A stretch of DNA of 64,000 nt from Desulfoferula sp040751985 (GCA_040751985.1 JBFMFU010000093.1:1-64000), one strand, 5' to 3'. Numbered from the stretch's first letter, positions 1 through 8,827 are shown. Numbers and translations: made by a program. Notes: generated from the letters alone by a model not told the origin.

Positions 1-114
1 ATCTTCCAGGCCGCCAGGGCAAGAGCCCGTGGGTACCGCAACTCCTTTACCTTCATCACCATGATCTATTTCATCGCCGCGCCGCTGGGAGAACTAATTA
101 AATTCCACAGCTAA
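1..114 (+). pseudogene. C-terminal end of an ISL3-family transposase (runs off the left edge)
   Basis: An open frame of 37 codons runs from the left edge to TAA at 112-114. The visible residues include ARARGYRNSFTFITMIYF, which looks like the conserved C-terminal tail of IS204/IS1001/ISL3 transposases (RARGYR followed by ITMIY). The rest of the gene lies outside the window, so intactness cannot be judged. It is followed within 12 bases by a sequence resembling an ISL3 terminal repeat, which supports the reading. The family call rests on recall of the motif, not on a search. Confidence 0.55.
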
Positions 115-126
115 CGACGAAGAACC
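112..126. mobile_element. Right terminal inverted repeat of the ISL3-type element
   Basis: On the minus strand this reads GGTTCTTCGTCGTTA, matching the GGnTCTTnGT start typical of ISL3-family terminal repeats. It directly abuts the transposase stop. The 8 bases after it (127-134, AATTTTGT) would be the target duplication, but the left end is outside the window. From 127 to 372 I see no gene. There is an AT-rich stretch near 170-212 that could hold the promoter of the gene starting at 373. Confidence 0.5.
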
Positions 127-372
127 AATTTTGTTTGCACAAACCAAGGTAAAACAGGGTTTCCGGCCCGGGGCTTAACAGTATTTAATATTTAGTTTCA
201 ATTAGTTATCAATACCAAGCTCGGCCGGGGCCCGCCCTCTCCGTTGTCGCCGCTTGGGCTGCGGCTGGGGACCACCCGCCCGCCTCCGGGCCGCGAGCGG
301 GGGCCTGCTTTGGCATTTGGTGGCGCGGCCCGCCTGGGAGTAAGATGCAGCAGAACCCAGGAGGAGGAGCCC

Positions 373-1644
373 ATGCAGCAGGCGGCCAAGGCGACCACGG
401 ATGCCACCCGGTTCCTGAGCGACCTGCTCAAGCGGCGGGTGGTGGACGCGTCCCAGGGGCGCATCCTGGGGCGCCTGCAGGATCTGGTGGCCGACGCCCG
501 CCAGGCCCTGCCGCCCATCATTGGCCTGGTGGTGGCTGGCCCGAACCGCCAGCGCCGCCTGCTGCCCTGGTCCCAGGTGCGGGAGATCAAGGGCAAAGCC
601 ATCCTGGTGGAGGCGGCCGCCGGCTCCGCCCTGGGGCCGGTGGTGGTCAACCCCGGCGAGCTGCTGCTGCGCGAGCAGTTGATGGACAAGCAGATCGTGG
701 ACACCGCCGGCGCCAAGGTGGTGCGGGTCAACGACCTCAAGCTGATGCAGCGGGGCGGCCAGCTGCTCCTCAGCGGGGTGGACGTGGGCCTGCGCGGGCT
801 CATGCGCCGGGTGGGCCTGCAGGGGGTCACCGAGGCCCTGCTGCGCTGGGTCTTCAGCTACGACCTGGGCGAAAACGTGATCAAATGGCACCGGGTGCAG
901 ACCGTGGGCTCGGAGCACATCCTGCGCCTGAAGCTCTCCCAGGCCCGCCTGGCCAGCCTGCACCCGGCCGAGCTGGCCGACATCCTGGAGGACCTGGACC
1001 CCTCCACCCGCAGCCGCGTCTTCCACGCCCTGGGCAAGGAGATGGCCGCCGACATCCTGGAGGAGACCGAGCCCAAGGTGCAGGTGGCCCTGATCAAGGA
1101 CCTGTCCACCGCCGAGGCCGGCGACATCCTGGAGCAGATGTCCCCGGATGAGGCCGCCGACGTGCTGCAGAGCCTGGACCAGCGGCGGGCCGAAAAGCTG
1201 CTCAGGGAGATGGAGTACGAGCAGGCCAACACGGTGCGCTGCCTGCTGGACCACGACGAGGAAACCGCCGGCGGCCTGATGACCACGGCCTTCTTGGCCC
1301 TGCCCCCCCAGGAGACGGCCGGCCGGGCCCTGCAGATACTGCAAAAGAAGGCCCCGGAACTGGACGTGTTCTACTACATCTACGTGGAGGACGAGGCCGG
1401 CAAGCTGCTGGGGGTGGTGAACCTGCGCGAACTCTTGAGCGCCGACCCCGGTGCCACCCTGGGCGCCCTGATGTTCACCCGCCTGGTGGCCGTGGACCTG
1501 GAGGCCGACCCGGATGACGTGGCCGAGCTGTTCGCCAAGTACGGCTTCCGGGCCCTGCCGGTGGTGGACCAGATGGGGCGGCTGCACGGCGTTATCCGCT
1601 TCAAGGCCCTGCTGGCGGCGGTGGCCCCGCACCTGGGGCGCTAA
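373..1644 (+). CDS. MgtE intracellular N-domain plus CBS pair, no membrane channel
   Basis: Soluble 423-residue protein. Residues about 14-110 form two PRC-barrel-like segments (RILGRLQDLVAD; IVDTAGAKVVRVNDLKL). From about 196 there is an MgtE_N superhelical domain with repeated ADILE..DP units, and from about 302 two CBS motifs end in GFRALPVVD. In MgtE magnesium channels this N-CBS part senses cytosolic Mg2+ and gates the pore; here there is no transmembrane part. The start at 373 follows GGAGGAGG; an upstream in-frame ATG at 244 is less likely. The next gene, an NRAMP-like transporter, begins 4 bases after the stop, so the two are almost certainly co-transcribed. Inference: it gates that transporter in trans. 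Confidence 0.85.
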   Translation: MQQAAKATTDATRFLSDLLKRRVVDASQGRILGRLQDLVADARQALPPIIGLVVAGPNRQRRLLPWSQVREIKGKAILVEAAAGSALGPVVVNPGELLLREQLMDKQIVDTAGAKVVRVNDLKLMQRGGQLLLSGVDVGLRGLMRRVGLQGVTEALLRWVFSYDLGENVIKWHRVQTVGSEHILRLKLSQARLASLHPAELADILEDLDPSTRSRVFHALGKEMAADILEETEPKVQVALIKDLSTAEAGDILEQMSPDEAADVLQSLDQRRAEKLLREMEYEQANTVRCLLDHDEETAGGLMTTAFLALPPQETAGRALQILQKKAPELDVFYYIYVEDEAGKLLGVVNLRELLSADPGATLGALMFTRLVAVDLEADPDDVAELFAKYGFRALPVVDQMGRLHGVIRFKALLAAVAPHLGR

Positions 1645-1648
1645 CCCC

Positions 1649-2911
1649 ATGGCCGAGACCCTCAACCCAGGCGGCCAGCCGGAGCTGCGCCGCAGCCTTT
1701 GGCGGCGGCTGGCCCTGATCCTGGCCGTGGTGGGCCCCGGCATCATCACCTCCAACGTGGACAACGACGCCGGCGGCATCACCACCTACTCCCTGGCCGG
1801 CGCCGATTTCGGCCTGCGCCTACTCTGGACCCTGGCCCCCATCACCGTGGTGCTGATCCTGGTGCAGGACATGAGCGCCCGCATGGGCGCCGTGTCGGGC
1901 AAGGGCCTGGCCGCCCTGATCCGCGAGCGCTTCGGGGCCGCGGTGACCTTCTACCTGATGATCGGGCTGGTGCTCACCAACCTGGCCAACACCATCGCCG
2001 AGTTCGCCGGCGTGGCCGCGGCCATGGGCGTGTTCGGGGTGGAGGCCCGCATCGCGGTGCCCCTGGCCGCGGTGCTGGTCTGGTTCCTGGTGGTCAAGGC
2101 CTCCTACAAGGCCGTGGAGAAGGTGTTCCTCTGGGCCTGCCTGTTCTACGTGGCCTACATCATCTCCGGCTTCCTGGCCGGCCCGGACTGGGGCGGGGTC
2201 TGGCTGGCCATGGCCCGGCCCAGCCTGGAGTGGACCCCGGCCTCCCTGACCATGGTGGTGGGCCTGGTGGGCACCACCATCGCCCCCTGGATGCAGTTCT
2301 ATCTGCAGGCGGCGGTGGTGGACAAGGGCCTGACCGCCAAGGACTACCGCATCGTGCGCTGGGACGTGATCGTGGGCTCGGTGGCGGTGTCGGTGGTGGC
2401 CTTTTTCATCATCCTGGTCTGCGCGGTCACCCTCAACGCCCAGGGCATCAAGATCGAGAGCGCCGAACAGGCGGCCATCGCCCTCAAGCCTCTGGCCGGC
2501 CGCTACGCCGCGGCCCTGTTCGCCTTCGGCCTGCTCAACGCCTCCCTGTTCGCGGCCTGCATCCTGCCCCTGTCCACGGCCTACACCGTCTGCGAGGCCT
2601 TCGGCTGGGAGGACTCGCTCAACCGCAAGTTCACTGAGGCCCCTCAGTTTTACATCCTCTACTCCCTGATGATCCTGATGGGGGCCCTGGCCGTGATGTG
2701 GCCGGACCTGCCCCTGATCGCCATCATGTACTTCTCCCAGGTGCTCAACGGTCTGGTGCTGCCGGCCATCCTGTACTTCATGCTCCGGCTGCTCAACGAC
2801 CCCATGGTCATGGGCGATCAGGTCAACGGCCCCCTGGCCAACCTGGTGGGCTGGGTCATCATCGTGGCCCTCAGCCTGCTGTCGCTGGCCATGGTCTATC
2901 TGTCCATCTGA
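1649..2911 (+). CDS. NRAMP-family divalent metal transporter, divergent metal site
   Basis: 420-residue polytopic membrane protein of the NRAMP/SLC11 fold. The first membrane helix carries VGPGIITSNVDNDAGG where classical members have DPGN. The sixth helix carries GTTIAPWMQFYLQA where classical members have a metal-binding MPH motif. Loss of the Met-Pro-His arrangement suggests an altered ion preference; in classical NRAMPs that methionine favours Mn2+/Fe2+ over Mg2+/Ca2+. Pairing with an MgtE-type sensor domain upstream suggests Mg2+ or a similarly hard cation, but this is inference. The start ATG lies 4 bases after the previous stop, implying an operon. Confidence 0.85.
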   Translation: MAETLNPGGQPELRRSLWRRLALILAVVGPGIITSNVDNDAGGITTYSLAGADFGLRLLWTLAPITVVLILVQDMSARMGAVSGKGLAALIRERFGAAVTFYLMIGLVLTNLANTIAEFAGVAAAMGVFGVEARIAVPLAAVLVWFLVVKASYKAVEKVFLWACLFYVAYIISGFLAGPDWGGVWLAMARPSLEWTPASLTMVVGLVGTTIAPWMQFYLQAAVVDKGLTAKDYRIVRWDVIVGSVAVSVVAFFIILVCAVTLNAQGIKIESAEQAAIALKPLAGRYAAALFAFGLLNASLFAACILPLSTAYTVCEAFGWEDSLNRKFTEAPQFYILYSLMILMGALAVMWPDLPLIAIMYFSQVLNGLVLPAILYFMLRLLNDPMVMGDQVNGPLANLVGWVIIVALSLLSLAMVYLSI

Positions 2912-2930
2912 GCGTCCCGGGGAGGCGGGC

Positions 2931-3548
2931 ATGAGATTCAAAATTGCCCTGGTGCTCTTTGCGGCGCTGCTGGCCCTGGCGGCCTGCGGCTCCGAGGCCC
3001 CGGACAAGGCGGCCGCGCCGGGCGCGGTGGTGCTGCTGGGCGACTCTATCACCTCTCGCGGTGACTGGGAGCGCCTGCTGCCCGGCCAGGGCGCGCGCAA
3101 CCTGGGCCTGGACGGCGACCGCACCGCGGGCATGCTGGCCCGCCTGCCCGCGGCCCTGGACTCCCAGCCCAGGCTGCTCTGCCTGATGGGGGGCATCAAC
3201 GACATCTTCACCGGGCTCAGCGTGGATCAGGCCTACGACAATCTGCGCCGCGTCGCGGACCAGGCCCGGCGGGCCGGGGTGCAGGTGCTGTTGCAGTCCA
3301 CCCTGCCGGTGGGGGCGGAGATGGGCGCGGCCCGGCGGATCAACGCCCAGGTGGCCGAGCTGAACCAGCGCCTGGCGGCCCTGGCCGCCCAGGAGGGCCT
3401 GGGCTGGCTGGACCTGCGGCCCGTGCTGACCAGAGACGGCTTCCTGCCCCCGGATCTGCACGTGGGCGACGGCGTGCACCTCAACGCGCGGGCCTACCGC
3501 CTTTGGGCAGGGCAGCTCGGTCCCTGGCTGAGCCGGACCGGCCGCTGA
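2931..3548 (+). CDS. SGNH/GDSL-family hydrolase lipoprotein
   Basis: 205 residues with a lipoprotein signal: hydrophobic core then LAAC at about residues 16-19, predicting an acylated cysteine. The mature part has the SGNH blocks: block I GDSIT (catalytic Ser), a GGIND block (oxyanion Asn) and a C-terminal DGVHLN with the Asp-x-x-His pair. These enzymes are small esterases, lysophospholipases or acyl-polysaccharide deacylases; the substrate here is unknown. It begins 19 bases after the NRAMP gene and is probably read through from it. Its end converges with the DUF2207 gene, leaving only 13 bases between them. Confidence 0.85.
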   Translation: MRFKIALVLFAALLALAACGSEAPDKAAAPGAVVLLGDSITSRGDWERLLPGQGARNLGLDGDRTAGMLARLPAALDSQPRLLCLMGGINDIFTGLSVDQAYDNLRRVADQARRAGVQVLLQSTLPVGAEMGAARRINAQVAELNQRLAALAAQEGLGWLDLRPVLTRDGFLPPDLHVGDGVHLNARAYRLWAGQLGPWLSRTGR

Positions 3549-3561
3549 GTCCGGCCAGGGT

Positions 3562-5460
3562 CTACCAGCCGCTGCCGCCGCCTCCTCCGCCGCCGCCGCC
3601 CGAGGAGCCGCCGCCGCCGCTGCCCGAGCTGCTGCCCGGCGCCGAGGACGAGGAGGAGATGGCCCCGGTCAGGGCCCCGCCCAGGCTGCCGGCCAGGCCG
3701 GACACCCCCCGCGCGCTGAAGCTGGTTCCCGAGTACCAGACCGGCTGATAGCCCTGCTCCGCGGCGGCGGCCAGCACCTGGTCGAACTGCTCGGCCCACT
3801 GCTGCTCCACGTCCAGGGCCAGGGCGTAGGGCAAATAGCGCTCGAACAGCTCCGGGGTGCGCTCCGGCGGGTGCAGCAGGCCCAGGCGCTCCTTCTCGGC
3901 CACCGACAGGTAGAGCCGGAAGCCCTCGATCTGGTCCATGAGCCGGCGGCCGCCCACGGTGGGGGCCTTGAGCAGGTGGGCGAAGACCGGGGTCAGGCCC
4001 AGCAGGGCCAGGTAGATGGGCGCCGCCGAGGGGCCGGTCAGGTGGCCGAAGGCGAACAGCCCCACCAGGGCGCCGGCGATGAAGGGCGCGGCGAACAGGG
4101 TGGCGCCCAGGGCGGCGACGTGGCCGCCCACCCCCCGCGCCCCCCGCCAGGCCCGCAGCACCCGCGCCGACAGGAAGTAGCAACCCCCGCTCCAGACCGC
4201 CAGCCACAGGCCCAGTCCGATGGCCGCCTCCGGCTCCCTGGCGGTGAGCACCAGCGCCACCAGGGCCAGCAGGGTGATCAAGACGCCGGGCAGCAGGTAC
4301 AGCCGGTTGAGGCGGAAGTTGGCCTTTTCGTACTCGCCGCGCAGGGCGTCGCGCAGGTCCTTGATGGCCGCCGAGACCGTACGGTGGGAGCCGGGCTTGA
4401 GCGACAGCGACTTGCCCTTCTTGAAAAGCGCCGGCCCCAGGCGGCGCTCGCCGGCCGAGAGGTTGTCCGGGGTGGTGCCGGTGCGCTTGAGCAGGTAGCT
4501 CTGGTCCTTCTCCTCCACGATGGTCAGGTAGCCCTTGACCGCCATGTCCACCACCGCCGCGGCAAAGGCCTTGTGGTCAAATCCCATGCGGCGCAGGAAG
4601 CGCACCGCGGCTGGCGACAGCCCGGCCGGCGGGGTGAAGATGGGGATGATGGCGCCCTTCTGGGGGTCGCGCCCCACCCGCAGCCAGGCCAGCAAATAGT
4701 ACAGCAGCAGCGCCGCCAGACCGGCCAGGCCCACGTAGGACCCGGAGCCCGCGGGCAGCCAGCGGCCGTCCTTGGCCGGCGGGGGCGGCTTGACCAGGCC
4801 CTTGGGCCAGGCCACGGCGATGGTCAGTCCCTGGCGCGGGCCCAGGGGCCGGGTGGTGATCCACTGCGGCCGGCCCTGGGGGTCCAGGCCGTAGCTATAG
4901 TCGCGGCCCTGGGCCCCGCTGGGCCCGGTGTAGGCCGCCTGCTGCAAGACCCGCGCGCCGGCCGGCAGGGTCACCACGGCCCGCGCCCGGTTTATGGGCA
5001 GGGTCCAGCCGTTGCCGGTCGCGTTCCAGTACAGCTCGTCGTAGCGGTCGAAGAAGCCCAGCTGGCGGTCGGTGCGGTAGGTCAGGCGATAGGTGTACAC
5101 GCCGGGACTGAGCAGGCGGTCCTTGCGGCCGATGTAGATGCGCACCCCGTTGGAAGCCTTCTGGGTGTGATAAGACTCGCTGCGGCCGTCGCGCTCCACC
5201 TTTTGCAGGTTGAAGCCCACCTTCACCTCACGGCCCCGGCGGTCGCGGTAGGTAGTGGGGAAATCGCGCACGATGCCGCGCTTGATCTCGCGGCCCTCGC
5301 TGCGCACCTGGATGGTCTCGGTCACCAGCAGGCTGGCGTCCGGGCGGATGACCACCTGGCTGGCGAAGTCCAGGATGCGCTCATCGGCCGCGGCCGAGCC
5401 GCCGGCCAGGAAGAGGACGACCAGACACAGGGCCGCTAGGCGGGGCAGGATGCGAGGCAT
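3562..5460 (-). CDS. DUF2207-family membrane protein with Gly/Ser-rich tail
   Basis: 632 residues. A signal peptide ends near GSAAADE. Next comes the extracytoplasmic DUF2207 beta-domain (about 30-210), with conserved IKRGIVRDFPT and the YRTDRQLGFFDRYDELYWN region. A membrane helix lies near 230-250, a cytosolic region follows, then two to four helices near 395-480, and the protein ends in a Gly/Ser-rich tail, a common end in this family. Function is not established. It lies 13 bases downstream of lemA, and this LemA-DUF2207 pairing is widespread, pointing to a shared envelope role. Confidence 0.88.
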   Translation of the reverse strand: MPRILPRLAALCLVVLFLAGGSAAADERILDFASQVVIRPDASLLVTETIQVRSEGREIKRGIVRDFPTTYRDRRGREVKVGFNLQKVERDGRSESYHTQKASNGVRIYIGRKDRLLSPGVYTYRLTYRTDRQLGFFDRYDELYWNATGNGWTLPINRARAVVTLPAGARVLQQAAYTGPSGAQGRDYSYGLDPQGRPQWITTRPLGPRQGLTIAVAWPKGLVKPPPPAKDGRWLPAGSGSYVGLAGLAALLLYYLLAWLRVGRDPQKGAIIPIFTPPAGLSPAAVRFLRRMGFDHKAFAAAVVDMAVKGYLTIVEEKDQSYLLKRTGTTPDNLSAGERRLGPALFKKGKSLSLKPGSHRTVSAAIKDLRDALRGEYEKANFRLNRLYLLPGVLITLLALVALVLTAREPEAAIGLGLWLAVWSGGCYFLSARVLRAWRGARGVGGHVAALGATLFAAPFIAGALVGLFAFGHLTGPSAAPIYLALLGLTPVFAHLLKAPTVGGRRLMDQIEGFRLYLSVAEKERLGLLHPPERTPELFERYLPYALALDVEQQWAEQFDQVLAAAAEQGYQPVWYSGTSFSARGVSGLAGSLGGALTGAISSSSSAPGSSSGSGGGGSSGGGGGGGGGSGW

Positions 5461-5473
5461 GGCCGGCCCCGGC

Positions 5474-6034
5474 TCAGGAGAAGCTGACGCGGGGCAGGGC
5501 CCGCTCGGCCGTGTCCTCCAGCTCGAAGAACTCGGCCTGCTTGAACCCGAAGGGCGCGGCCACCAGGTTGGCCGGGAACGACTCCACGGCGATGTTCAGG
5601 TCGCGCACCGCGCCGTTGTAGTAGCGGCGGGCGAACTGGAGCTGCTCCTCGGCGTCGGCCAAGGCCTTTTGCAGCTCCAGGAAGTTCTGGCTGGCCTTGA
5701 GCTCGGGGTAGTTCTCGGCCAGGGCGAAGAGCCGGCCCAGGGCCTGGGAGAGCTGCCCTTCCACCGCCGCCTTCTCGGCCGGGGCCTGGGCGCGCAGGCT
5801 CTGGGCGCGCAGATCGGCCACCTGCTGGAACAGGCCCTTCTCGTGGCTGGCGTAGCCCTTCACCGTCTCGATGAGGTTGGGTATCAGGTCCGCGCGGCGC
5901 TTGAGTTGCACGTCCACGCCGCTCCAGCCCTCCCGCACCAGGTTGCGCTTGCGCACCAGGCCGTTGTAGGTGACCACCAGCCACAGGCCCACGGCCAGGG
6001 CCAGGGCCAGCAGAATAACCACCAGCACGGTCAT
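5474..6034 (-). CDS. lemA: LemA family protein
   Basis: 186 residues: one N-terminal membrane helix (about 2-22), then an all-helical cytoplasmic domain with the family signatures YNGLVRKRNLVREGWSGVDVQ, RRADLIPNLIETVKGYASHE and RRYYNGAVRDLN. Normal length for the family. LemA proteins are membrane-anchored helical bundles of unclear function, often encoded with DUF2207 or TPM-domain membrane proteins, as here. It is the first gene of a two-gene minus-strand operon. The ATG is followed by an immediate hydrophobic stretch. Confidence 0.92.
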   Translation of the reverse strand: MTVLVVILLALALAVGLWLVVTYNGLVRKRNLVREGWSGVDVQLKRRADLIPNLIETVKGYASHEKGLFQQVADLRAQSLRAQAPAEKAAVEGQLSQALGRLFALAENYPELKASQNFLELQKALADAEEQLQFARRYYNGAVRDLNIAVESFPANLVAAPFGFKQAEFFELEDTAERALPRVSFS

Positions 6035-6501
6035 GACCTTATCCCTTTCCCCAGATGCATGCGGTTGCGGCGCCCCGACGGCGCCCCTGGGCGTGGTTGG
6101 ACGGCTTGCAGCCTAAGTTTATTTAACGTCGGGTCCCGGCGCCAGAGCAACCGCAAAATCGCGCGCGGTCCCCAGCCGGGACCCAGCCGAAAATAAGCCT
6201 TATCGGCGCCTCAAAATGCTATATTCACCTGACAGGAGCCGGGGCGGGCCCGCCCTTGGCCACTGCCGCCGGCGCTGAGCAACCTCAAGCTTGAGTCGGT
6301 CCATGGTCCTGTCAACCCTGCCCCCCGTCCTCTGGAGCGAGGGCTGCATCCCCAGCGGGCTGTCGCCGCCCGCAACCAGGGGCGGCGCGCCTTAGCTGGC
6401 GGCGCGCGCCGGGCCCTGTTTTCCCTGGCCGATCCCATCCAACCAAAGAAAAGCGCCCTGGCGGCGCGGCCGGGTCCCTATCTTAGGGAGGATCGAAGAT
6501 A
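6035..6501 (+). promoter_or_regulatory. Intergenic region between lemA and the PASTA gene
   Basis: 467 bases without a convincing gene. It must hold divergent promoters. On plus, TGCTATATT at 6217-6225 resembles an extended -10 element; no good -35 is visible, so support is weak. A GGGAGGA Shine-Dalgarno at about 6485-6491 precedes the ATG at 6502. A minus-strand reading frame at 6211-6438 is Arg/Ala/Gly-rich and looks like a GC artefact. Confidence 0.3.
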
Positions 6502-8068
6502 ATGAAAAAGGCTTTCTGGCGTCCCCTGGGCGCGGTCGTAGTTCTGGGGTTTGCCCTGGCGCTTTTGGCGACTCTGTTGGCTCCGGCCCCGCCGGCCGAG
6601 GCGCAACAGGCGGTGCGCATGCCCAACCTGGTGGGCATGAACGGCTATAAGGCGGCCCAACTCATAAGGTCCCTGGGCCTGACCTATGCCTACTCCAACC
6701 AGCCCACCACCAATCCCAAGCTGCACGCCACCATCGCCAGGCAGAGCCCGGCGCCGGGCACCATGCTGCCGGCCGGCTCCAAAGTGACCATGGTGCAGTA
6801 CTGGAACTCCACCCCGCCGCCGGCCACGGTGGTGGTGCCCAACCTGGTGGGTCAGAGCTACCTCAAGGCCATGGATCAACTGGCCCGGGGTGGCCTGCGC
6901 TACAGCCGCACCAAGTACCCCACGGCCGACCGCAACCTGAGCAACAAGGTCTTTCGGCAGTCGCCGGCCCCGGGCCAGCGGGTGCCGCGCAACACAGTGG
7001 TCATGCTGCACTACTACACCCTGAGCATGCGTGCCGCCGTGGTGGTGCCGCCGGTGCAGGGCCTGCCCTACCAGGACGGCCTCAAGGTCCTCAGCCAGCG
7101 CTACCTCAAGGCCAAACTGGACCCGACGCGTATCCCCACCGCCGACCGGCTCAAGCATCAGCGCATCGCCCGCCAGAACCCGGCCGCCGGGACCAAGAGC
7201 CAGGGCGGCCAGTTCGTCACTCTGTGGCTGTACCATTACACCCCCGCGCGGGTGGTGATGCCTAACCTGGTGAACATGTCGCCCTCTCAGGCCACGGAGG
7301 CCTTACGCAAGGCCGGCCTGAGCGTGACCACCGCCGCCCAACGCGTGCCCACCGGCGACCGCGGCAAGATCAACCGGATCGCCCGCCAGAGCCCGGCCGC
7401 CGGGCAGAGGGTGACCCAGGGAAGCAGGGTNNNNNNNNNNNNNNNNNNNNNNNNNNNNNNNNNNNNNNNNNNNNNNNNNNNNNNNNNNNNNNNNNNNNNN
7501 NNNNNNNNNNNNNNNNNNNNNNNNNNNNNNCGCCGCCCAACGCGTGCCCACCGGCGACCGCGGCAAGATCAACCGGATCGCCCGCCAGAGCCCGGCCGCC
7601 GGGCAGAGGGTGACCCAGGGAAGCAGGGTGACGGTGTGGCTGTACGGCTACGTGCCAACGGTGCCCAACCTGGTGAACATGTCGCCCTCTCAGGCCACGG
7701 AGGCCATACGCAAGGCCGGCCTGAGCGTGACCACCGCCGCCCAACGCGTGCCCACCGGCGACCGCAGCAAGATCAACTGGGTCGCCCGCCAGAGCCCGGC
7801 CCCTGGGCAGAGGGTGTCCCAGGGAAGCACGGTCACGGTGTGGCTGTACGGCCCCGCCCCGGCCCAGGCCGTGGTGCCCAACCTGACTAACCTGCTCCCG
7901 CAGCAGGCCGCCGACGCCCTGCGCCACGCCAAGCTTTCCCTGCGCGTGGAGCAGCAGCGCATACCCGCCAGCAACCGCAGCCTGGTGGGCCGGGTGGCCC
8001 GGCAGAATCCGGGCCCCGGACAGAGGGTCCGCCGCGGGTTCGTGGTGGCCGTATGGTTGTTTAACTGA
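6502..8068 (+). CDS. Secreted PASTA-repeat protein, interrupted by an assembly gap
   Basis: A signal peptide (about 1-36, cleavage after AEA) is followed only by PASTA-type repeats of about 68 residues, each with PNLVxM/G, a helix, R(I/V)ARQSPAxG and a V-x-x-WLY strand. Three divergent repeats lie at 6620-7250; nearly identical 204-base copies flank the N run, and a divergent last one ends at 8068. The halves are in different frames as written. The repeat register shows the gap should be 105 bases (or 105 plus a multiple of 204), which restores the frame. PASTA domains bind muropeptides or beta-lactams in kinases and PBPs; here no enzymatic domain is attached, so a periplasmic wall-binding role is a guess. 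Confidence 0.8.
7431..7530. other. Assembly gap (100 N) inside the PASTA repeat array
   Basis: Exactly 100 N placed between two copies of the same 204-base repeat. The identical sequence CGCCGCCCAACGCG starts at 7332 before the gap, and at 7531 and 7735 after it. The last two are 204 apart; the first two are 199 apart with the N run counted as 100. The true gap is therefore about 105 bases or 105 plus whole repeats. This is a scaffolding placeholder, not biology. Confidence 0.95.
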
Positions 8069-8796
8069 GGCCTCGGGCCTCAAGACCGGCCCTGCTGGTC
8101 TGGCTGGCGGCCGCCTTCTGGCTGGCCGCGGCCGGGCCGGCCGGGGCCGAAGACCCCAAGGTGCAGGGCCAGCGCCCGGTGATGGTGGTGGACGGCGCCT
8201 TCCGGCTGCAGCCCGGCGCCTGGGCCGTGTATCAGGTGCGGGACCTGGTCAAGCAGGAGACCTCCCGCCTCTACATCGCCACCCTGGCCAAGACTGATCA
8301 CCGCGGCCAGCCGGCCATGGTCCTGGAGCTGGAGGTGCAGCCCCAGACCGGCGATCCGGTGGTGACCCGCATCCTGGCCCAGGACACGCCCCAGGGCCCG
8401 GGCAAGGTCTATGAGGTGGTGGTGCAGCCTCAGGGCTACGACCCCTTCACCGTGCCCGACAGCCTCCTGGCCGATCAGGGCGGCGAGGCCGGCGAGGTCA
8501 AGCGCTTCCGTCCCACCGCCAGCCGGAGCCTGAACGTCAGGGTCAAGGGCCGCGCCCTGGCCGCCTACCAGGTCAGCGGCCAGGGCGCCCAGGGCCGGCC
8601 CTTCAGCGCGGTGGTGAGCCAGGCGGTGCCGCCCCTGGGCCTGGTCAGCCTGGACACCTCCGAGACCCAGATGCGCTTAGAGGACTGGGGCCAGGACGCC
8701 CGCACCCGCATCCGCGGCGAACCCATGAACTTCTATCTGTGGATACTCACGCAGATAGGCAACGCCATGGGCCAGGGCGCCGGCAAGACCAAATAG
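8065..8796 (+). CDS. Secreted protein of unknown function, apparent CTG start
   Basis: The first ATG/GTG/TTG codon of this frame is GTG at 8161, but the 32 codons before it encode an unmistakable signal peptide: a basic start RPRASRP, a hydrophobic core ALLVWLAAAFWLAAAG, and a cleavage site AGA before EDPK. The frame is closed by TAA at 8062-8064, so the only possible initiator is CTG at 8065, overlapping the TGA of the PASTA gene (8066-8068). The mature protein (about 210 residues) is beta-rich and ends in an amphipathic helix, MNFYLWILTQIG. I do not recognise a family. Translational coupling to the PASTA gene is likely. If a sequencing indel hides a normal start, the signal peptide still stands. 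Confidence 0.65.
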   Translation: MRPRASRPALLVWLAAAFWLAAAGPAGAEDPKVQGQRPVMVVDGAFRLQPGAWAVYQVRDLVKQETSRLYIATLAKTDHRGQPAMVLELEVQPQTGDPVVTRILAQDTPQGPGKVYEVVVQPQGYDPFTVPDSLLADQGGEAGEVKRFRPTASRSLNVRVKGRALAAYQVSGQGAQGRPFSAVVSQAVPPLGLVSLDTSETQMRLEDWGQDARTRIRGEPMNFYLWILTQIGNAMGQGAGKTK

Positions 8797-8827
8797 CCTG
8801 GGCAAAGCTGCGCCGCGCTGCGGTCCC

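Noticed and set aside
202..1785. 527-codon open frame on minus over the MgtE_N/CBS gene
   Set aside because: His/Gln/Gly/Leu-rich mirror of a real GC-rich gene with clear domains, RBS and operon partner on plus.
3570..3650. Short tandem CCG-type repeats as a regulatory or unstable repeat
   Set aside because: They encode the Gly/Ser-rich C-terminal tail of the DUF2207 protein, which is usual for that family.
7250..8068. Regular repeats as a CRISPR array or a real frameshift in the PASTA gene
   Set aside because: The repeats are coding, 204 bases long and without spacers; the frame change is explained by a mis-sized N gap.
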